64,000 nucleotides of DNA from Effrenium voratum. Its lineage: Eukaryota; Sar; Dinophyceae; Suessiales; Symbiodiniaceae. Made by a program: the position numbers and the translations under genes. Below, one piece after another: positions 43,480-52,560 of the stretch; position 1 is the first letter of the stretch, and each line of letters opens with the position of its first letter. Location of the stretch: assembly GCA_963377175.1 (NCBI GenBank), contig CAUJNA010003501.1, positions 285,487 through 349,486 on the forward strand. Reading direction: 5' to 3'. Under the pieces are notes generated by a model. That model had not been told where the DNA came from and ran no database searches. It saw nothing but the letters and a program-made list of their open reading frames with translations.

Positions 43480-43757
43480 AATGGAAAATGCCCAGTTTCC
43501 ATATTTTTGCATGTTTTTTGGGCGGTGCCACTAAACACCAAAAATGGCGCAGAGGGGCACCCCCCGCCTTTTTTCTCGTTTTTTGGGCGCACTCAAAAGC
43601 GGTGTCACTAAACACCAAAAATGGTGTCAAGGTGTCCACGCGTGCACCAAATTGGTGCAGAGGCGCACCGGGCACTTTTTTTGGCCGTTTTTCCTCAACT
43701 TTCAAAAGCGGTGCCACGCTGCATCAAAAATGAAGCAGAGCGGCACCGGGCCTTTTT
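43480..43757. repeat. Short GGTG/CACCAAAAATGG repeats between convergent genes
   Basis: Four or five degenerate units of the type GGTGCCACTAAACACC with AAAAATGG follow-on and TTTTTTGGGCG spacers. Each is nearly self-complementary (GGTG...CACC). They lie between the methyltransferase and capsid gene ends and may form 3'-end hairpins. No gene. Confidence 0.7.
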
Positions 43758-45029
43758 TTAGTCAAGCACAGAGACGCCCGTGCCGGAGAGCGTCACCAGC
43801 TGGTAGGCCACCAAATGAATGAACAGGTCCGTCATCGTGCCGTCCAGGCCCTTGAAGGTGAACCGGGCAAGGTCGCCCGAGCGGGTGCTGACGCCACTCA
43901 GCGGCATCTTGGGCACGCGCTCGGTGGGAAAGCCGGCAATGAAGCTGTGGCGCAGGTAGCCCACGCGGCCGATGTCGATGTTGCGCACCGTGTCGTCGTA
44001 GGTGCCCGCGAGGACGGAGAGGAAGTGGAAGTGCTCCGAGGCTCCCCTCATGGGGTTGTGAGGGTACTGCAGGCTGCCCAGCTGCATCTGAGACTCCAGG
44101 AGGCTGTCCTCCTGCCTGGCCGCGCCGATGGGGGCCACGTCCTGCCCCGGGTTTGCCAGCAAGTGGATCTTGGAGCCCGCGTCGTTGTCCCAAAAGGTCA
44201 CAAACGCGCCCATGAGTTTCGTGAAGGCGCGCGCCACGGTGACGTTGTGCTCCGCCACGCCGTTCGGGACGCTGGACTGCTGCGTGTGCACCGTGGGGTA
44301 GCTGAACACCAGGGACCTTCCTGAGAGGAGCACGCGGTTGAAGGACTCCACCAGCGCAGAGTCCAGGACGACCTGGGAGGCCAGAACTCGGACGTTCTGG
44401 ATCTCGAAGTCGGTGCTCAGCGTGGCCCCCGCCGGGTGCGCCCCGGCGTTCTCGGACCACAGCGCAGTGGTGGCGTCCGCAAACTCAATTTCTATCACCA
44501 GGTTCAGCCGCGGCGGCAGCATCTTCCCGCAGCGCAGGATGCCCACCATGGTGGGGCGCAGCAGCACGTCCGCGTAGCCGCCCTGGTGCACCGCGCGGGC
44601 GATGCGCGGGTCGTTCACTTCGTCGAAACCCTCCATGGCCTGGTTGCGGTTGTACTCTCTGCCCTTCAGCAGGTCGTGCACGGCCACGGTGCGCCCGTAG
44701 TAGTTGATGTCGTCGCAGCGCTGGCCGTTGGCGAAGACCTGGACGCGCTGGACGAAGCAGGCGGGGTTGGGCGTGGCTGGGGCCAGCGGGTTGGCGCCGT
44801 CCGTGTTCCTGACGCGGAAGGCGATCTTGATGGACTCGGGGTCGATGAAGGACGTGCCGCTGGTCAGCGGGATGCGGCAGACCCGAGAGGTGGTGGGGGA
44901 GGAGCTCAGCGAGCTGGGGAAATACTGCACGTCATGCCGCGCCGTGACGTAGCTGGTGTTGCTTGTTTTCAGCTTGTAGTCCAGGCTCTGCATCAGCTCA
45001 TCCTGGGCTCCGGCGGTGACTACCTCCAT
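43758..45029 (-). CDS. PLV major capsid protein, copy B, intact (423 aa)
   Basis: A complete frame from MEVVTAGAQDELMQSL to TGVSVLD. Segments typical of double-jelly-roll PLV/virophage-like capsid proteins: FIDPESIKIAFRVRN, then CFVQRVQVFANGQRCDDIN followed by a Tyr/Arg segment (in relatives GQxxEDIxxYxR), then EGFDE. Later strands (SRSLVFSYPTVHTQ and SEHFHFLSVLAG) alternate as in jelly rolls. It would form the hexon shell. Length (423 aa) fits the 400-550 aa range of PLVs. Codon and GC use match neighbours. It is the best-preserved gene of copy B and shows no sign of decay. Confidence 0.75.
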   Translation of the reverse strand: MEVVTAGAQDELMQSLDYKLKTSNTSYVTARHDVQYFPSSLSSSPTTSRVCRIPLTSGTSFIDPESIKIAFRVRNTDGANPLAPATPNPACFVQRVQVFANGQRCDDINYYGRTVAVHDLLKGREYNRNQAMEGFDEVNDPRIARAVHQGGYADVLLRPTMVGILRCGKMLPPRLNLVIEIEFADATTALWSENAGAHPAGATLSTDFEIQNVRVLASQVVLDSALVESFNRVLLSGRSLVFSYPTVHTQQSSVPNGVAEHNVTVARAFTKLMGAFVTFWDNDAGSKIHLLANPGQDVAPIGAARQEDSLLESQMQLGSLQYPHNPMRGASEHFHFLSVLAGTYDDTVRNIDIGRVGYLRHSFIAGFPTERVPKMPLSGVSTRSGDLARFTFKGLDGTMTDLFIHLVAYQLVTLSGTGVSVLD

Positions 45030-45073
45030 GCTTGTTTATATACACGCATTTTGACTCGTACGGCGAAGGAAAA

Positions 45074-45201
45074 CTATTACTCTAATGCCTACATCAATGT
45101 AGGCACTGGAGTAATAGAGTTTTTTGTGGCCCAAAACCGGGCAAAAAAGCTATTACTCTAGTGTCTATATTGATATAGGCACTGGAGTAATAGCTTTTTT
45201 T
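45074..45201. terminator. Two adjacent bidirectional hairpins with A/T runs
   Basis: Hairpin 1 (45,074-45,117): arms CTATTACTC/GAGTAATAG with an inner TGCCTACAT/ATGTAGGCA stem. Hairpin 2 (45,143-45,201): AAAAAAGCTATTACTC pairing with GAGTAATAGCTTTTTT and an inner TATAT-type stem. Both follow the end of the hydrophobic virion protein gene and precede the capsid start. Copy A lacks them. They resemble the palindromic 3'-end signals of mimiviruses and virophages. Confidence 0.6.
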
Positions 45202-45243
45202 CAGCGCAAAGCCGTGCAAAAAAAACTCTCTCCCAGGAGGGTT

Positions 45244-46001
45244 TTATTTTTTAAGCAGCCTCAATGTCTCGCGCCAGCTGGTCAAAGCTGGGCGGAGGCA
45301 GGCTCCGGCGTGACTGCCCGGAACTGGAGCTCGCCCGCGAGCTCTGGTGACTGGGGCAGAGCCACGGGGTTCAGGCCCCAGGAGAAGGGGCGCGGTGTGT
45401 TGTTGGACTGCGCCTGCACGCGGAAGCCGGACTGCAAGGAGGCGCGGCTGCTTGCGGGGCTGCCTGAAGTGCTGCTGCCTGAGCGCAGCGTGAAGTGCTG
45501 TTGGCGGACCGGACGTCCTGCACGGCCGCGTCCTCGCTGCCCTGCTGGGGCCGGAAGAGCGTGTTCTCCAGCACCCAGCCCGTGCCGCGCGCGAGGCCGT
45601 AGGCTGCGCCGCCCGCAATGCCCACGGCCAGCCCCGCCAACTCCCGCCGCGCCAGCCAGCATTCCAGCAACCTTGCCCGCGGTGGGCGCCAGGGCTGCTG
45701 CTCCTTCTGCCAGGCCCCCCAGGTACCCAAAGGCTCCGCCCACGCCCTCGGCGGCAACGGCAACCTCGCCCTCCTCCGCAGCCACGGCCGCCGTTTCCTC
45801 AACGGCCTGCGCCGCGCCACGCTCCACCTCCTGCGCGCGCTGCCCCGCCTCATCCAGGAGGCGCTCCACATCACTGGGCCGGCCTATGATCTGCGGAGGC
45901 GGCTGCGCCGGGCCCGGACGGGGCTCATTCCGCTCAAGGTAGCCCACCACCTGCTCAAAGCGCGGGCGCTGGTTGAAGCCGTGCGCCCGGAGCGTCTTCA
46001 T
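45244..46001 (-). pseudogene. PLV Ala/Gly-rich virion protein, copy B (frameshifted)
   Basis: Starts MKTLRAHGFNQRPRFEQVVGY; keeps DVERLLDEAGQRAQEVERGA and the Gly/Ala helix, then shifts frame near 45,640. The tail, with GLAVGIAGGAAYGLARGTG (hydrophobic, possibly membrane-entering) and SRASLQSGFRVQAQ, is in other frames. It lacks the about 110-residue acidic insert of copy A. Confidence 0.5.
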
Positions 46002-46293
46002 TTACTGTTGCGCAACTTCGCCCGCCGCCCGTTCCACGCCCCGGCGCTCGGCCCGCGCGTAGCGCAGCTGGGGTACCTGGCGGTGCACGGCCTCCGTCAG
46101 CCGGCTCACGTCGTCCAGGTGCCGCTGCCCCTCCTGCGCCTGCCTGCGCTCGCCTAGCCAAGTTGTTGAAGGCCCGCGCCTCCTCCAGTTCTCGGTAGCG
46201 CTTCAGCAGCAGCGGCTGCAAGTTGTAACTGGGGTACGTCTTGCGGAACCACCGGAGCATCCGCGGCTCGTTGCGGGGCTCTATGGACATCAT
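46002..46293 (-). pseudogene. PLV small helical protein, copy B (frameshifted)
   Basis: MMSIEPRNEPRMLRWFRKTYPS at the start; the frame is lost after ARAFNN by a one-base change. Compare 35,070-35,360. It is followed at once by the next gene's ATG. Confidence 0.5.
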
Positions 46294-46297
46294 GCTT

Positions 46298-46666
46298 TTA
46301 TACCAGTACACTTGCGCCTGTGGTCAGCCGGTCATAAGCGGACTGCCTCTCCAGCATGCGCAGGGCGCGCTGCTGCTCTCTTGTGAGCTGAGGGCGCCTC
46401 AACCGGTGGTGCCTCAGCCGGTGGTGTGGTGCCTCCGCCGGTGCCTCTGCTGGTGCCGGTGCCTCCGCCGGCGCCGTCTCAAGTGGAGGCTTTGGCTTGC
46501 GCTTTGGAGCAGCCGGCTCAGTAGGCACGTCCTGCTTCGGTTTGTTCTTGCTCCCAGGGGGCCTGCCCCGCCGTTTCGGTTCCGGTGCCTCCGGCGCAGC
46601 GTGTGGCGCAGCGTGCTCCGCCTCTTGCACCTCTTGCGCCTCCGCCTCGTGTTCGGTCGGCTCCAT
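46298..46666 (-). CDS. PLV AT-hook DNA-binding protein, copy B (122 aa)
   Basis: Acidic N-terminus, then KRRGRPPGSKNKPKQD (AT-hook), a Pro/Ala/Glu-rich middle with a short His-Arg-Leu repeat, and the conserved end RMLERQSAYDRLTTGASVLV. The long Lys-Ala-Pro array of copy A is absent, so the middle evolves fast while both ends are kept. Likely binds AT-rich minor grooves and helps package or hold the viral DNA. Confidence 0.6.
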   Translation of the reverse strand: MEPTEHEAEAQEVQEAEHAAPHAAPEAPEPKRRGRPPGSKNKPKQDVPTEPAAPKRKPKPPLETAPAEAPAPAEAPAEAPHHRLRHHRLRRPQLTREQQRALRMLERQSAYDRLTTGASVLV

Positions 46667-46670
46667 TTAA

Positions 46671-47516
46671 TTATACGTGGTCAAGATATAACACGAACGA
46701 CAAAGACGACCCGCGAAGCCGGACGACGTTGCCGTCCAGGTCGGTCAGGCGGAAGCGCATGTGCCTCAGGGTAACCGGGCCCCTGAGGGCCATGAAGTGC
46801 CCGTCGTCTGAGCCCGTCTCCACAATGGTACCCACTCCGCTCTTCAGCGTGATCTTGGAGAGGATGTCGTCGCCCAGGTTGCCCAGCACTCTGCTGGCGT
46901 TGGCCAGCTGGGCGCAGCGCAGGTAGACCTCGTTGTGCGCCATCATCCGGACGAACTCAAAGACCTGCTGCCCGCCGGAGACAAAGCTCGGGCCCAGCAT
47001 GTGGTCCACGCTGAAGGGCTTGGTGGGAGAGGCGGGCGGCGCAGCAGGGTAGTCCGCGGCATCAGGGAATTGCTGGCGCAGCTCCAGGTCGTTCAGAATG
47101 AGCCTGTTGCCGTCGTAGGCTACGCTCAGGCTGTTCGTGGTCTCGCTATAGGTGGCGGTGGCAAAATTGGAGCTGATCCAGGCGGCCAACCGTGCGCCAG
47201 TGTACGCGCCCTCGGGCAACAACTGAACTGGGCGTGCCCAGCGCGGCGTCTTGTAGACGGCGAGCCGGGCATCGCTCTGCAAGTGCAGGGACTCTCCCAG
47301 GTCTACCTCAAAGTCGCTGTCCGAGCCGGCCACTCTCTTGCGGCTGTCCACGTAGATAGTGGTCATCCTTTTCTTTAGGAACCCGCCCGTCCGGCGGACG
47401 ACGGGCGGCTGGACGGCTGCGACGGAGGTGCAGCAGGAGATGTTTTCACACTTCGCGTTGATCAGCGTGGAGCTGGCGAACAGCTTCTGGCCCAGGAAGC
47501 TGAGCGCCGCTCCCAT
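46671..47516 (-). CDS. PLV penton/minor capsid protein, copy B (281 aa, intact)
   Basis: The first 50 residues (MGAALSFLGQKLFASS...) start with MGAALS, a good N-myristoylation signal (Gly2, Ser6). They are in frame with MTTIYVDSRKRVAGSDSDF, the conserved entry strand of Polinton/PLV penton proteins. Then come an Ala-rich loop and a jelly-roll-like body ending LSFVLYLDHV. If the second Met is used the protein is 231 aa. The gene overlaps the ATPase end by about 70 bp. Pentons close the five-fold vertices. The same N-terminal extension is kept in frame in copy A, which supports its being real. Confidence 0.65.
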   Translation of the reverse strand: MGAALSFLGQKLFASSTLINAKCENISCCTSVAAVQPPVVRRTGGFLKKRMTTIYVDSRKRVAGSDSDFEVDLGESLHLQSDARLAVYKTPRWARPVQLLPEGAYTGARLAAWISSNFATATYSETTNSLSVAYDGNRLILNDLELRQQFPDAADYPAAPPASPTKPFSVDHMLGPSFVSGGQQVFEFVRMMAHNEVYLRCAQLANASRVLGNLGDDILSKITLKSGVGTIVETGSDDGHFMALRGPVTLRHMRFRLTDLDGNVVRLRGSSLSFVLYLDHV

Positions 47517-48150
47517 CGGCGTCTTTTTCAAGTGCAAAACGCTCTTCAAAGCGCTTGTAGAACATTTCATTCCTCGGCTTCAGGTAGTAGACGAAGAGGA
47601 AACTGTAGGGTTCCCGCGTTGCCTGCTCATACAGCCGGTACAGCTGCTCCTTTCGCAGCAGGGCGCTCAGCTCCTCAATAACGGCGTCCAGCTCGTGCTG
47701 GTTGCGCAGCCTCCAGCAGCAGAGGAATTGCATGTTCACCCGCACGGCTGCGCTGATGAGCCGCAGCTTCTGCGAGCTCACCCAGGTGCTTATCTGCATG
47801 TGCCGGCCCCTGATGAAGAGAGTGTCGAGGGCGCCGTGAGGCTTGTGCAACTGCGGCGTGTCAGCAAAGTCGTCGATGACTACAAGCGCCTGGTACAGTT
47901 TCTTCATTTCCAACTTCTTGGACGCCTCCGTGATCTTGCGCTGCTGCTGGATGATGCGCCGCAGCGCCGCCTCGTCCCACTCGTCCCAATACGTCTGCTC
48001 CCGCTCTGTGTTCACCCCCAGGTCCCCCTCAATGTACTTCTTGACGGGGATCCAGCCGTCGTCTATGTTCACACTCGGGAAATTCTCTCTAAAGACGCCG
48101 CGATACTGCTCCAGAATCAGGCTGATCAGAGCCACGGTTTTGCCCGATTT
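47446..48150 (-). pseudogene. PLV packaging ATPase, copy B, without its N-terminus
   Basis: Continues from PSKSGKTVALISLILEQYRGV through Walker B ALVVIDDFAD, STWVSSQKLRLIS and the C-terminus. The first 34 or so residues, including the first Gly of the Walker A loop, are not upstream but in inverted orientation at 48,443-48,535. The rest of the frame is open. See the inverted-segment entry. Confidence 0.7.
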
Positions 48151-48580
48151 TGATGGCGTGGGCACAGGATTGCTCCACTCAATCCTGGCGTGGGCACAGG
48201 ATTGCTCCACTCAATCCTGGCGTGGGCACAGGATTGCCCCGGTGTCTCCCAGAAAACATTGGACTCGCCGCCCAGATTGCCCGGAAAAAAAACTATGTCA
48301 GCGCCCTGCTGTGTAGCAGTGTACTGACGGACTCGCCGCCCGGATTGCCCGGAAAACTCCGGCTGCGATGCCGTAAATATGGCATTTCTCCCGGACTCGC
48401 ACGGCTTCCCGGCTTCAAACTTGGCAAGTAACGCAAAGGAAATGGGGAAGATCAAGCTGTTTCCTACGACAGAGTATAGCAGTAAGCAGCCCTCTGACCC
48501 CGTGGTGCCCCTGGCGCCATGCACGGGCATCTTCCTCGCAGGATTGAGTGGGGCAATCCTGTGCCCACGCCAGGATTGAC
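48150..48580. repeat. Inverted-repeat-bounded inverted segment
   Basis: Left boundary: three units of GGGCACAGGATTG/CTCCACTCAATCC (48,153-48,240). Right boundary: CAGGATTGAGTGGGGCAATC, the reverse complement (48,536-48,580). The enclosed DNA carries the ATPase N-terminus on the plus strand (MGKIKLFPTTEYSS..., 48,443-48,535), so it is inverted relative to the rest of the gene. Confidence 0.75.
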
Positions 48581-49012
48581 GGCTGGGCGTGTGAATGGTG
48601 GAAAAAAACACTCCGGGAGTTATCCTGCGAGGACCGACGAACTCCCGGACCTCCCGCGCTGGCCCGGTGATGGTGTTTTTCGGGCAATCCTGCGCCCACG
48701 CCAGGATTGACGGCTGGGCGTGTGAATGGAAAAAAAAAAACACTCTGTCAGTTGCACCCGCGAGGACAGCCCCGCTGACGGACCTCCGGCACTGGCCCGG
48801 TGATGGGTTTTTTCGGGCAAAAAGCGAAGTCGGAATTCCGACCTCGGTATAGAGCGAAGTCGGAATTCCGACCTCGGTGTGGCGCAGGCTGGATGGAACT
48901 GGAAACAGGCATGTCCCATTTTTTTGGACATTCCCGCGTGGAGTTCCGCGTGGAGTTCAGACGCGAACTCCGCAGCGACTGCAGCGACAGCTGCGCGAAC
49001 ACAGAACATAGC
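48581..49012. repeat. Repeats beyond copy B
   Basis: Contains two longer copies of a CCCACGCCAGGATTGACGGC element followed by GGGCGTGTGAATGG and an A run, and a tandem AAGTCGGAATTCCGACCTCGG palindrome similar to one at 39,735. No gene recognised. Confidence 0.7.
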
Positions 49013-49600
49013 ACCTCTCTCTTTAGAGGGGGTTTCCCAAATGGATTCTATTCTACCTGAGAGGCTCCTGGCACTCGTCCGTCCAGCATTTGACCTCGTC
49101 CTGCGAAGGATTCGAAGTCTAAAACGCTGCGTGCAGGCGTGTGGCTGCAAAATAATGACCCCTGGATATGCGGTTTGGCAAAATGCCCAGCAGCTGCCTT
49201 TGTTTCTGCAAGGCGAGAGCCCTCAAAGGAAACCCTGGCTGGCTTTTTGGCTGGCTTCTGGCTGGCTTGGCTTGGCTTCTGGCTGGCTTTCTGGCTGGTT
49301 TGGTTTGGCTCCTGGCTGGCTTTCTGGCTGGTTTGGCTTGGCTCCTGGCTGGCTCTCTGGCTGGTTTGGTTTGGCTCCTGGCTGGCTTTCTGGCTGGTTT
49401 GGCTTGGCTTTCTTTTTTTCCCTGTTTTTTTAGCTCGCCTTGCAGAAACAAAGGCAGCTGCTGGGCATTTTGCCAAACCGCATATCTAGGGGTCATTATT
49501 TTGCAGCCACACGCCTGCACGCAGCGTTTTAGACTTCGAATCCTTCGCAGGACGAGGTCAAATGCAATCCATTTGGGAAACCCCCTCTAAAGAGAGAGGT
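49013..49600. mobile_element. Foldback element with 33-bp core repeats
   Basis: Left arm 49,013-49,216 and right arm 49,434-49,600 are inverted copies, both ending ACCTCTCTCTTTAGAGGGGG at the outside. The left arm has an extra 38-bp piece near its outer third. The centre (49,230-49,415) is a tandem array of about 33 bp built on GGCTGG and TTTGG steps. No transposase is inside and no clear target duplication is seen (left flank ATAGC, right flank ACGGC). A non-autonomous MITE/foldback element. Confidence 0.7.
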
Positions 49601-51200
49601 ACGGCAGCTTCGGGGAGCCCAAGATGTACTTCACAGTGCCTCCGAACAGGTGGCAAAGCTGCACTTTGGGGCGCACTTCCAGGCACCGGGCTGCCCAACC
49701 AGAGCGCAGGCGGACGTCTACGGCCTCCGATCCTGGACGCAACCCTGGAGACCGGCAACACGGTGGAGGGGACCGGCCTCGGACTGCTGAAGCACGAGTT
49801 CCTCGACGGAGGGCGGACGACGTCACGCTGGCCACCCTGGGCGAGTCACCACATTAGGAAATTTTTTGGTGCGCTCCAACAGAGCTCCGTGCCTCGGCCA
49901 GCTTCACTGCAGCTGGGCTACGCCAGGCCCTGAGCGCCTTCACCTGGCGCACCCACGCTGACGCCGGGGAGCTGCGGCGCCGGCACGTGCCTCCAAAACT
50001 TGGTGATGTAGTCAGCGCGGCCGGGCCTCTAACGAGGAGGCCTGCACACCGTTTTTTTTACTTGTTCTTCGGCTCTACCTTGTCCAGCCGGGCCTGGAAG
50101 CCCTTGCACACCCCCCAGAGCACGCTGGTGAGGTGAGAGTAGTGAGAGTGACCATCTCCGTGCCGTCGCTCCACCGGACGGTGCTCCACTTTGTTCCTGC
50201 AAAGTCGTCCAAGGCGAAGCCCAGCCCTCAGGTCCGTTATGTCCGGGCGCTTGTACTGCTTGGCCTCCACGGAGCTCCGTCTTCACCCGACAAATTCGTG
50301 AAGCTCGTGTTGCAGACCCGTGTTTGGTTCTGGTCACGGACAGTGCGTGGAGAGGCTCTTGGTCTCCAGCGCCTTGTCGTTGATCATGATGAGCTCGCAC
50401 TGGTGTGCCCTGCCGTCTCGCTCCAGGAAGACCCTGGCGCTCTGGTTGCCCGCTGTCGGGGGCCGCGCTGTTGTTGGACACTTGCCTTGCAGCTTGTTCT
50501 TCGTCAAGAAGAGATCGAAGTCGGTGGTCACGGTGGGGTGTTGGAGGCGAAGAGTGCGGCGGAGCGTGCCAGCTCGTCACGTCGCCGCACACCATGCTGC
50601 CCGTCGACGTGCAGTCCAGTCGCAGTCCAGCGGGCCGCGGAGGCTGCACCGGTATGGTCGCGTGAGCGCCCTGGTCCGCCGTCCTGCGCCCGAGGCCGTC
50701 AGTGTCCCGTGGACACGTCGCTCCACGCGTCGTGAACACGTCTGTGCAGTTCACGTCGTTGCACAGCAGCTGGTGAGCCCGTCCGACCGTGAGGGCCAGC
50801 GAGTCCGCCAGCAGGTCCGTTCTGAGACAGACTCTCCCTCGAAGGCGCTCGCCCTTCTGCATGCTGCAGGTCCAGCGTGCCCGCCGACTGCTGCACCAGC
50901 CCGGGGATAGACCCGCCGAAGGCTCCGAAGTGCAGCTTCGCGATTCCGCCCGGCGGCACAAGAAGTCCAGGCGCGCCGTGTCCTGAGGGCGTGCCGAGAA
51001 GGTGCCGCGACGAAAAGACTTCGCCCAGAACCCAGTCACGGCTGCCATGCGGCGCCGCTGGTGGAAGGCTCTTAAAAAGAAGGAGCCCCAACACGCCAAA
51101 AATTGTGCCGAGGCGATGCGCCGTACCACGGCTGACTCGATCAGTGCTACGGTGTCACTGCCTGAAGTGCCGCCTGGGCTACGCAACCCCGCGTAGGCCC
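49601..51200. pseudogene. Degraded unrecognised coding DNA, mainly minus strand
   Basis: Pieces on the minus strand look protein-like in different frames: LFLTKNKLQGKCP and VFLERDGRAHQCELIMINDK (50,334-50,531), LTVGRAHQLLCNDVNCTDVF (about 50,720-50,810), and GGIAKLHFGAFGGSIPGLV (about 50,880-50,960). Together they suggest one gene with many frameshifts, GC-rich like the viral part. I do not recognise it, and there is no frame long enough to call. Confidence 0.3.
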
Positions 51201-51231
51201 AGGCACGTGGCAACCCGACCTCACCATTCAT

Positions 51232-51258
51232 GGCGACATACACCCGAACCCAGGACCA
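51232..51258 (+). other. 2A-like motif GDIHPNPGP
   Basis: Reads GDIHPNPGP in frame with the endonuclease. The ribosome-skipping 2A consensus is D-[VI]-E-x-N-P-G-P; here the Glu is His. Many LINE ORFs carry this motif near the start of the endonuclease protein. It may separate an upstream peptide from the endonuclease, or mark the N-terminus. Confidence 0.5.
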
Positions 51259-52560
51259 AAAGAGCTGACAATCTCCATTGGGAGTTCATGGGAGATCTTT
51301 GCACTTGCGCTCGCAAACGATCATGATGTACCCGTAATCGCCATACAAGATGACGGGCTCATGCCCTCTGAACGTGACAGCTTTTACAGACACGTTTCCC
51401 GCCATAACTATCGTGTCTATGCCGGCAATAGCATTGAGCGAGGTAAGCAAGCTTACGGTGGTGCCATTCTTTTGGTGCACACTAGCCTACGCTCATGCCA
51501 GCACAGCGTCCTCTCAGCAACAGAAGCCCAGTGTGCCACTGCAGTCATCGAAAATATTGCAGTAAGTTCCATGTACCAACCGCCCACGCAGGCGCGCCTA
51601 CCACTTGCCACACATCTCCACGAAGTCCAGCTCCTTCTGCCTCGTGGTATGGACTGGCACGGCGTGGGCGACCACAACGACACGCCCGACAAACATGTGC
51701 TCATGCAGCATGACGTGGCGCCTAGTTTGTCGTGCGTTACCGCAACCAACGCGGAGGGCTTGCCAGCCCCCACACGTTGGGAGGGTACTCGATGTATAGA
51801 TTATTTCATAACTAGCGGCGCCCCTCTTATTAAGCAAGTTGAGCTTCTTGAAGAGGCTATAGCCGACCATAAAATAATTAGCGCTTGCATTACCTTGCAG
51901 TGTTGCCAAGGCGGACCAGACCGCCCCTACCGCCTGCTGAAAACCTCAAAACTGCAAAAACCTGACGCCGTCCCCACTAGCCAGTGGCGCGCCTACTGCG
52001 ATGACTTCGCCCGCGTGCAGACACCTCCTGCCGTGCCTGCCCAGGTTGACCAAAGTGTAGTTGACTTGCTGTGGGCCGATATCAGTTACTATTACGAACA
52101 GATGCTTGAGTACGCACTCCACTGCAGCCAAAACGGCCAAGCGGCGCGGCAACGCAACGCCCTGCCCCGTAAAGGCCAAGTCAAAATCAAAAATCACTTG
52201 CCCCAAAGCGGACAACTTGATCGTGCAAATGACTCATACCGTATCCGCAACCTGCGCAACTTCGTTGCCAAAGCGCGGGAAGTCCAAAAACTCCGCAAAG
52301 CACGACTCACTGATTGTGCGGAATACCGACACTTGATTTGCAAGTTACGACAATCCCACCACTACCGATCTCACCTTGACTGGGCGGACCAGATCAAATA
52401 TGCTGAAAAAGAGCTTGCCCAAGCAAGGCTGAACCAACGCGACAGCCGCATCCAGGACTGGAAACATCGCATGCAGACATCCGTCAGCGCTTGTTACACT
52501 GGATCAAGCATGCCAGTTTCATGCCTAGCCGCGGCCTCATCTCCTCTGCACTGCAAATAG
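51232..52560 (+). CDS. LINE AP endonuclease domain and linker
   Basis: An open frame of 443 codons. The endonuclease has IAIQDDGL (usual QET/QDT position), GGAILLV, WHGVGDHNDTP (GDFN-like), TRWEGTRCIDYFI (R.s.IDY) and IADHKIISA (SDH-like). The metal-binding order agrees with APE-type LINE endonucleases. The first acidic residue lies in a QDD motif instead of QE. The domain is followed by a basic helical linker (AARQRNALPRKGQV). The RT continues in the next frame with overlap at 52,491-52,560. Confidence 0.65.
   Translation, partial: GDIHPNPGPKELTISIGSSWEIFALALANDHDVPVIAIQDDGLMPSERDSFYRHVSRHNYRVYAGNSIERGKQAYGGAILLVHTSLRSCQHSVLSATEAQCATAVIENIAVSSMYQPPTQARLPLATHLHEVQLLLPRGMDWHGVGDHNDTPDKHVLMQHDVAPSLSCVTATNAEGLPAPTRWEGTRCIDYFITSGAPLIKQVELLEEAIADHKIISACITLQCCQGGPDRPYRLLKTSKLQKPDAVPTSQWRAYCDDFARVQTPPAVPAQVDQSVVDLLWADISYYYEQMLEYALHCSQNGQAARQRNALPRKGQVKIKNHLPQSGQLDRANDSYRIRNLRNFVAKAREVQKLRKARLTDCAEYRHLICKLRQSHHYRSHLDWADQIKYAEKELAQARLNQRDSRIQDWKHRMQTSVSACYTGSSMPVSCLAAASSPLHCK

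Larger units (their letters stand above)
30176..48545. mobile_element. Tandem Polinton-like virus (PLV) insertion, about 1.4 copies
   Basis: Copy A covers 30.2-42.3 kb and copy B begins at about 42.3 kb and ends at 48.5 kb. The same genes recur in the same order and strand: methyltransferase-like, major capsid, hydrophobic virion protein, small protein, AT-hook protein, penton, ATPase. The MTase to MTase distance is 12.86 kb and the capsid start distance 11.2 kb; the difference is mostly a satellite inserted in copy A. The region is GC-rich and compact, with genes a few bases apart, unlike the flanks. Capsid, penton and A32/FtsK-like ATPase together define the PLV/Polinton group. No retrovirus-like integrase or adenovirus-type protease is seen, which favours PLV over Polinton. 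The gene pair between ATPase and polymerase is present once. Confidence 0.75.

Noticed and set aside
30176..48545. Bacterial prophage or contaminant
   Set aside because: Dam-type enzyme and helicase could suggest a phage, but the jelly-roll-type capsid, penton and ATPase set with EsV-1-7-like repeats is of eukaryotic virus type, and flanks are dinoflagellate-like.
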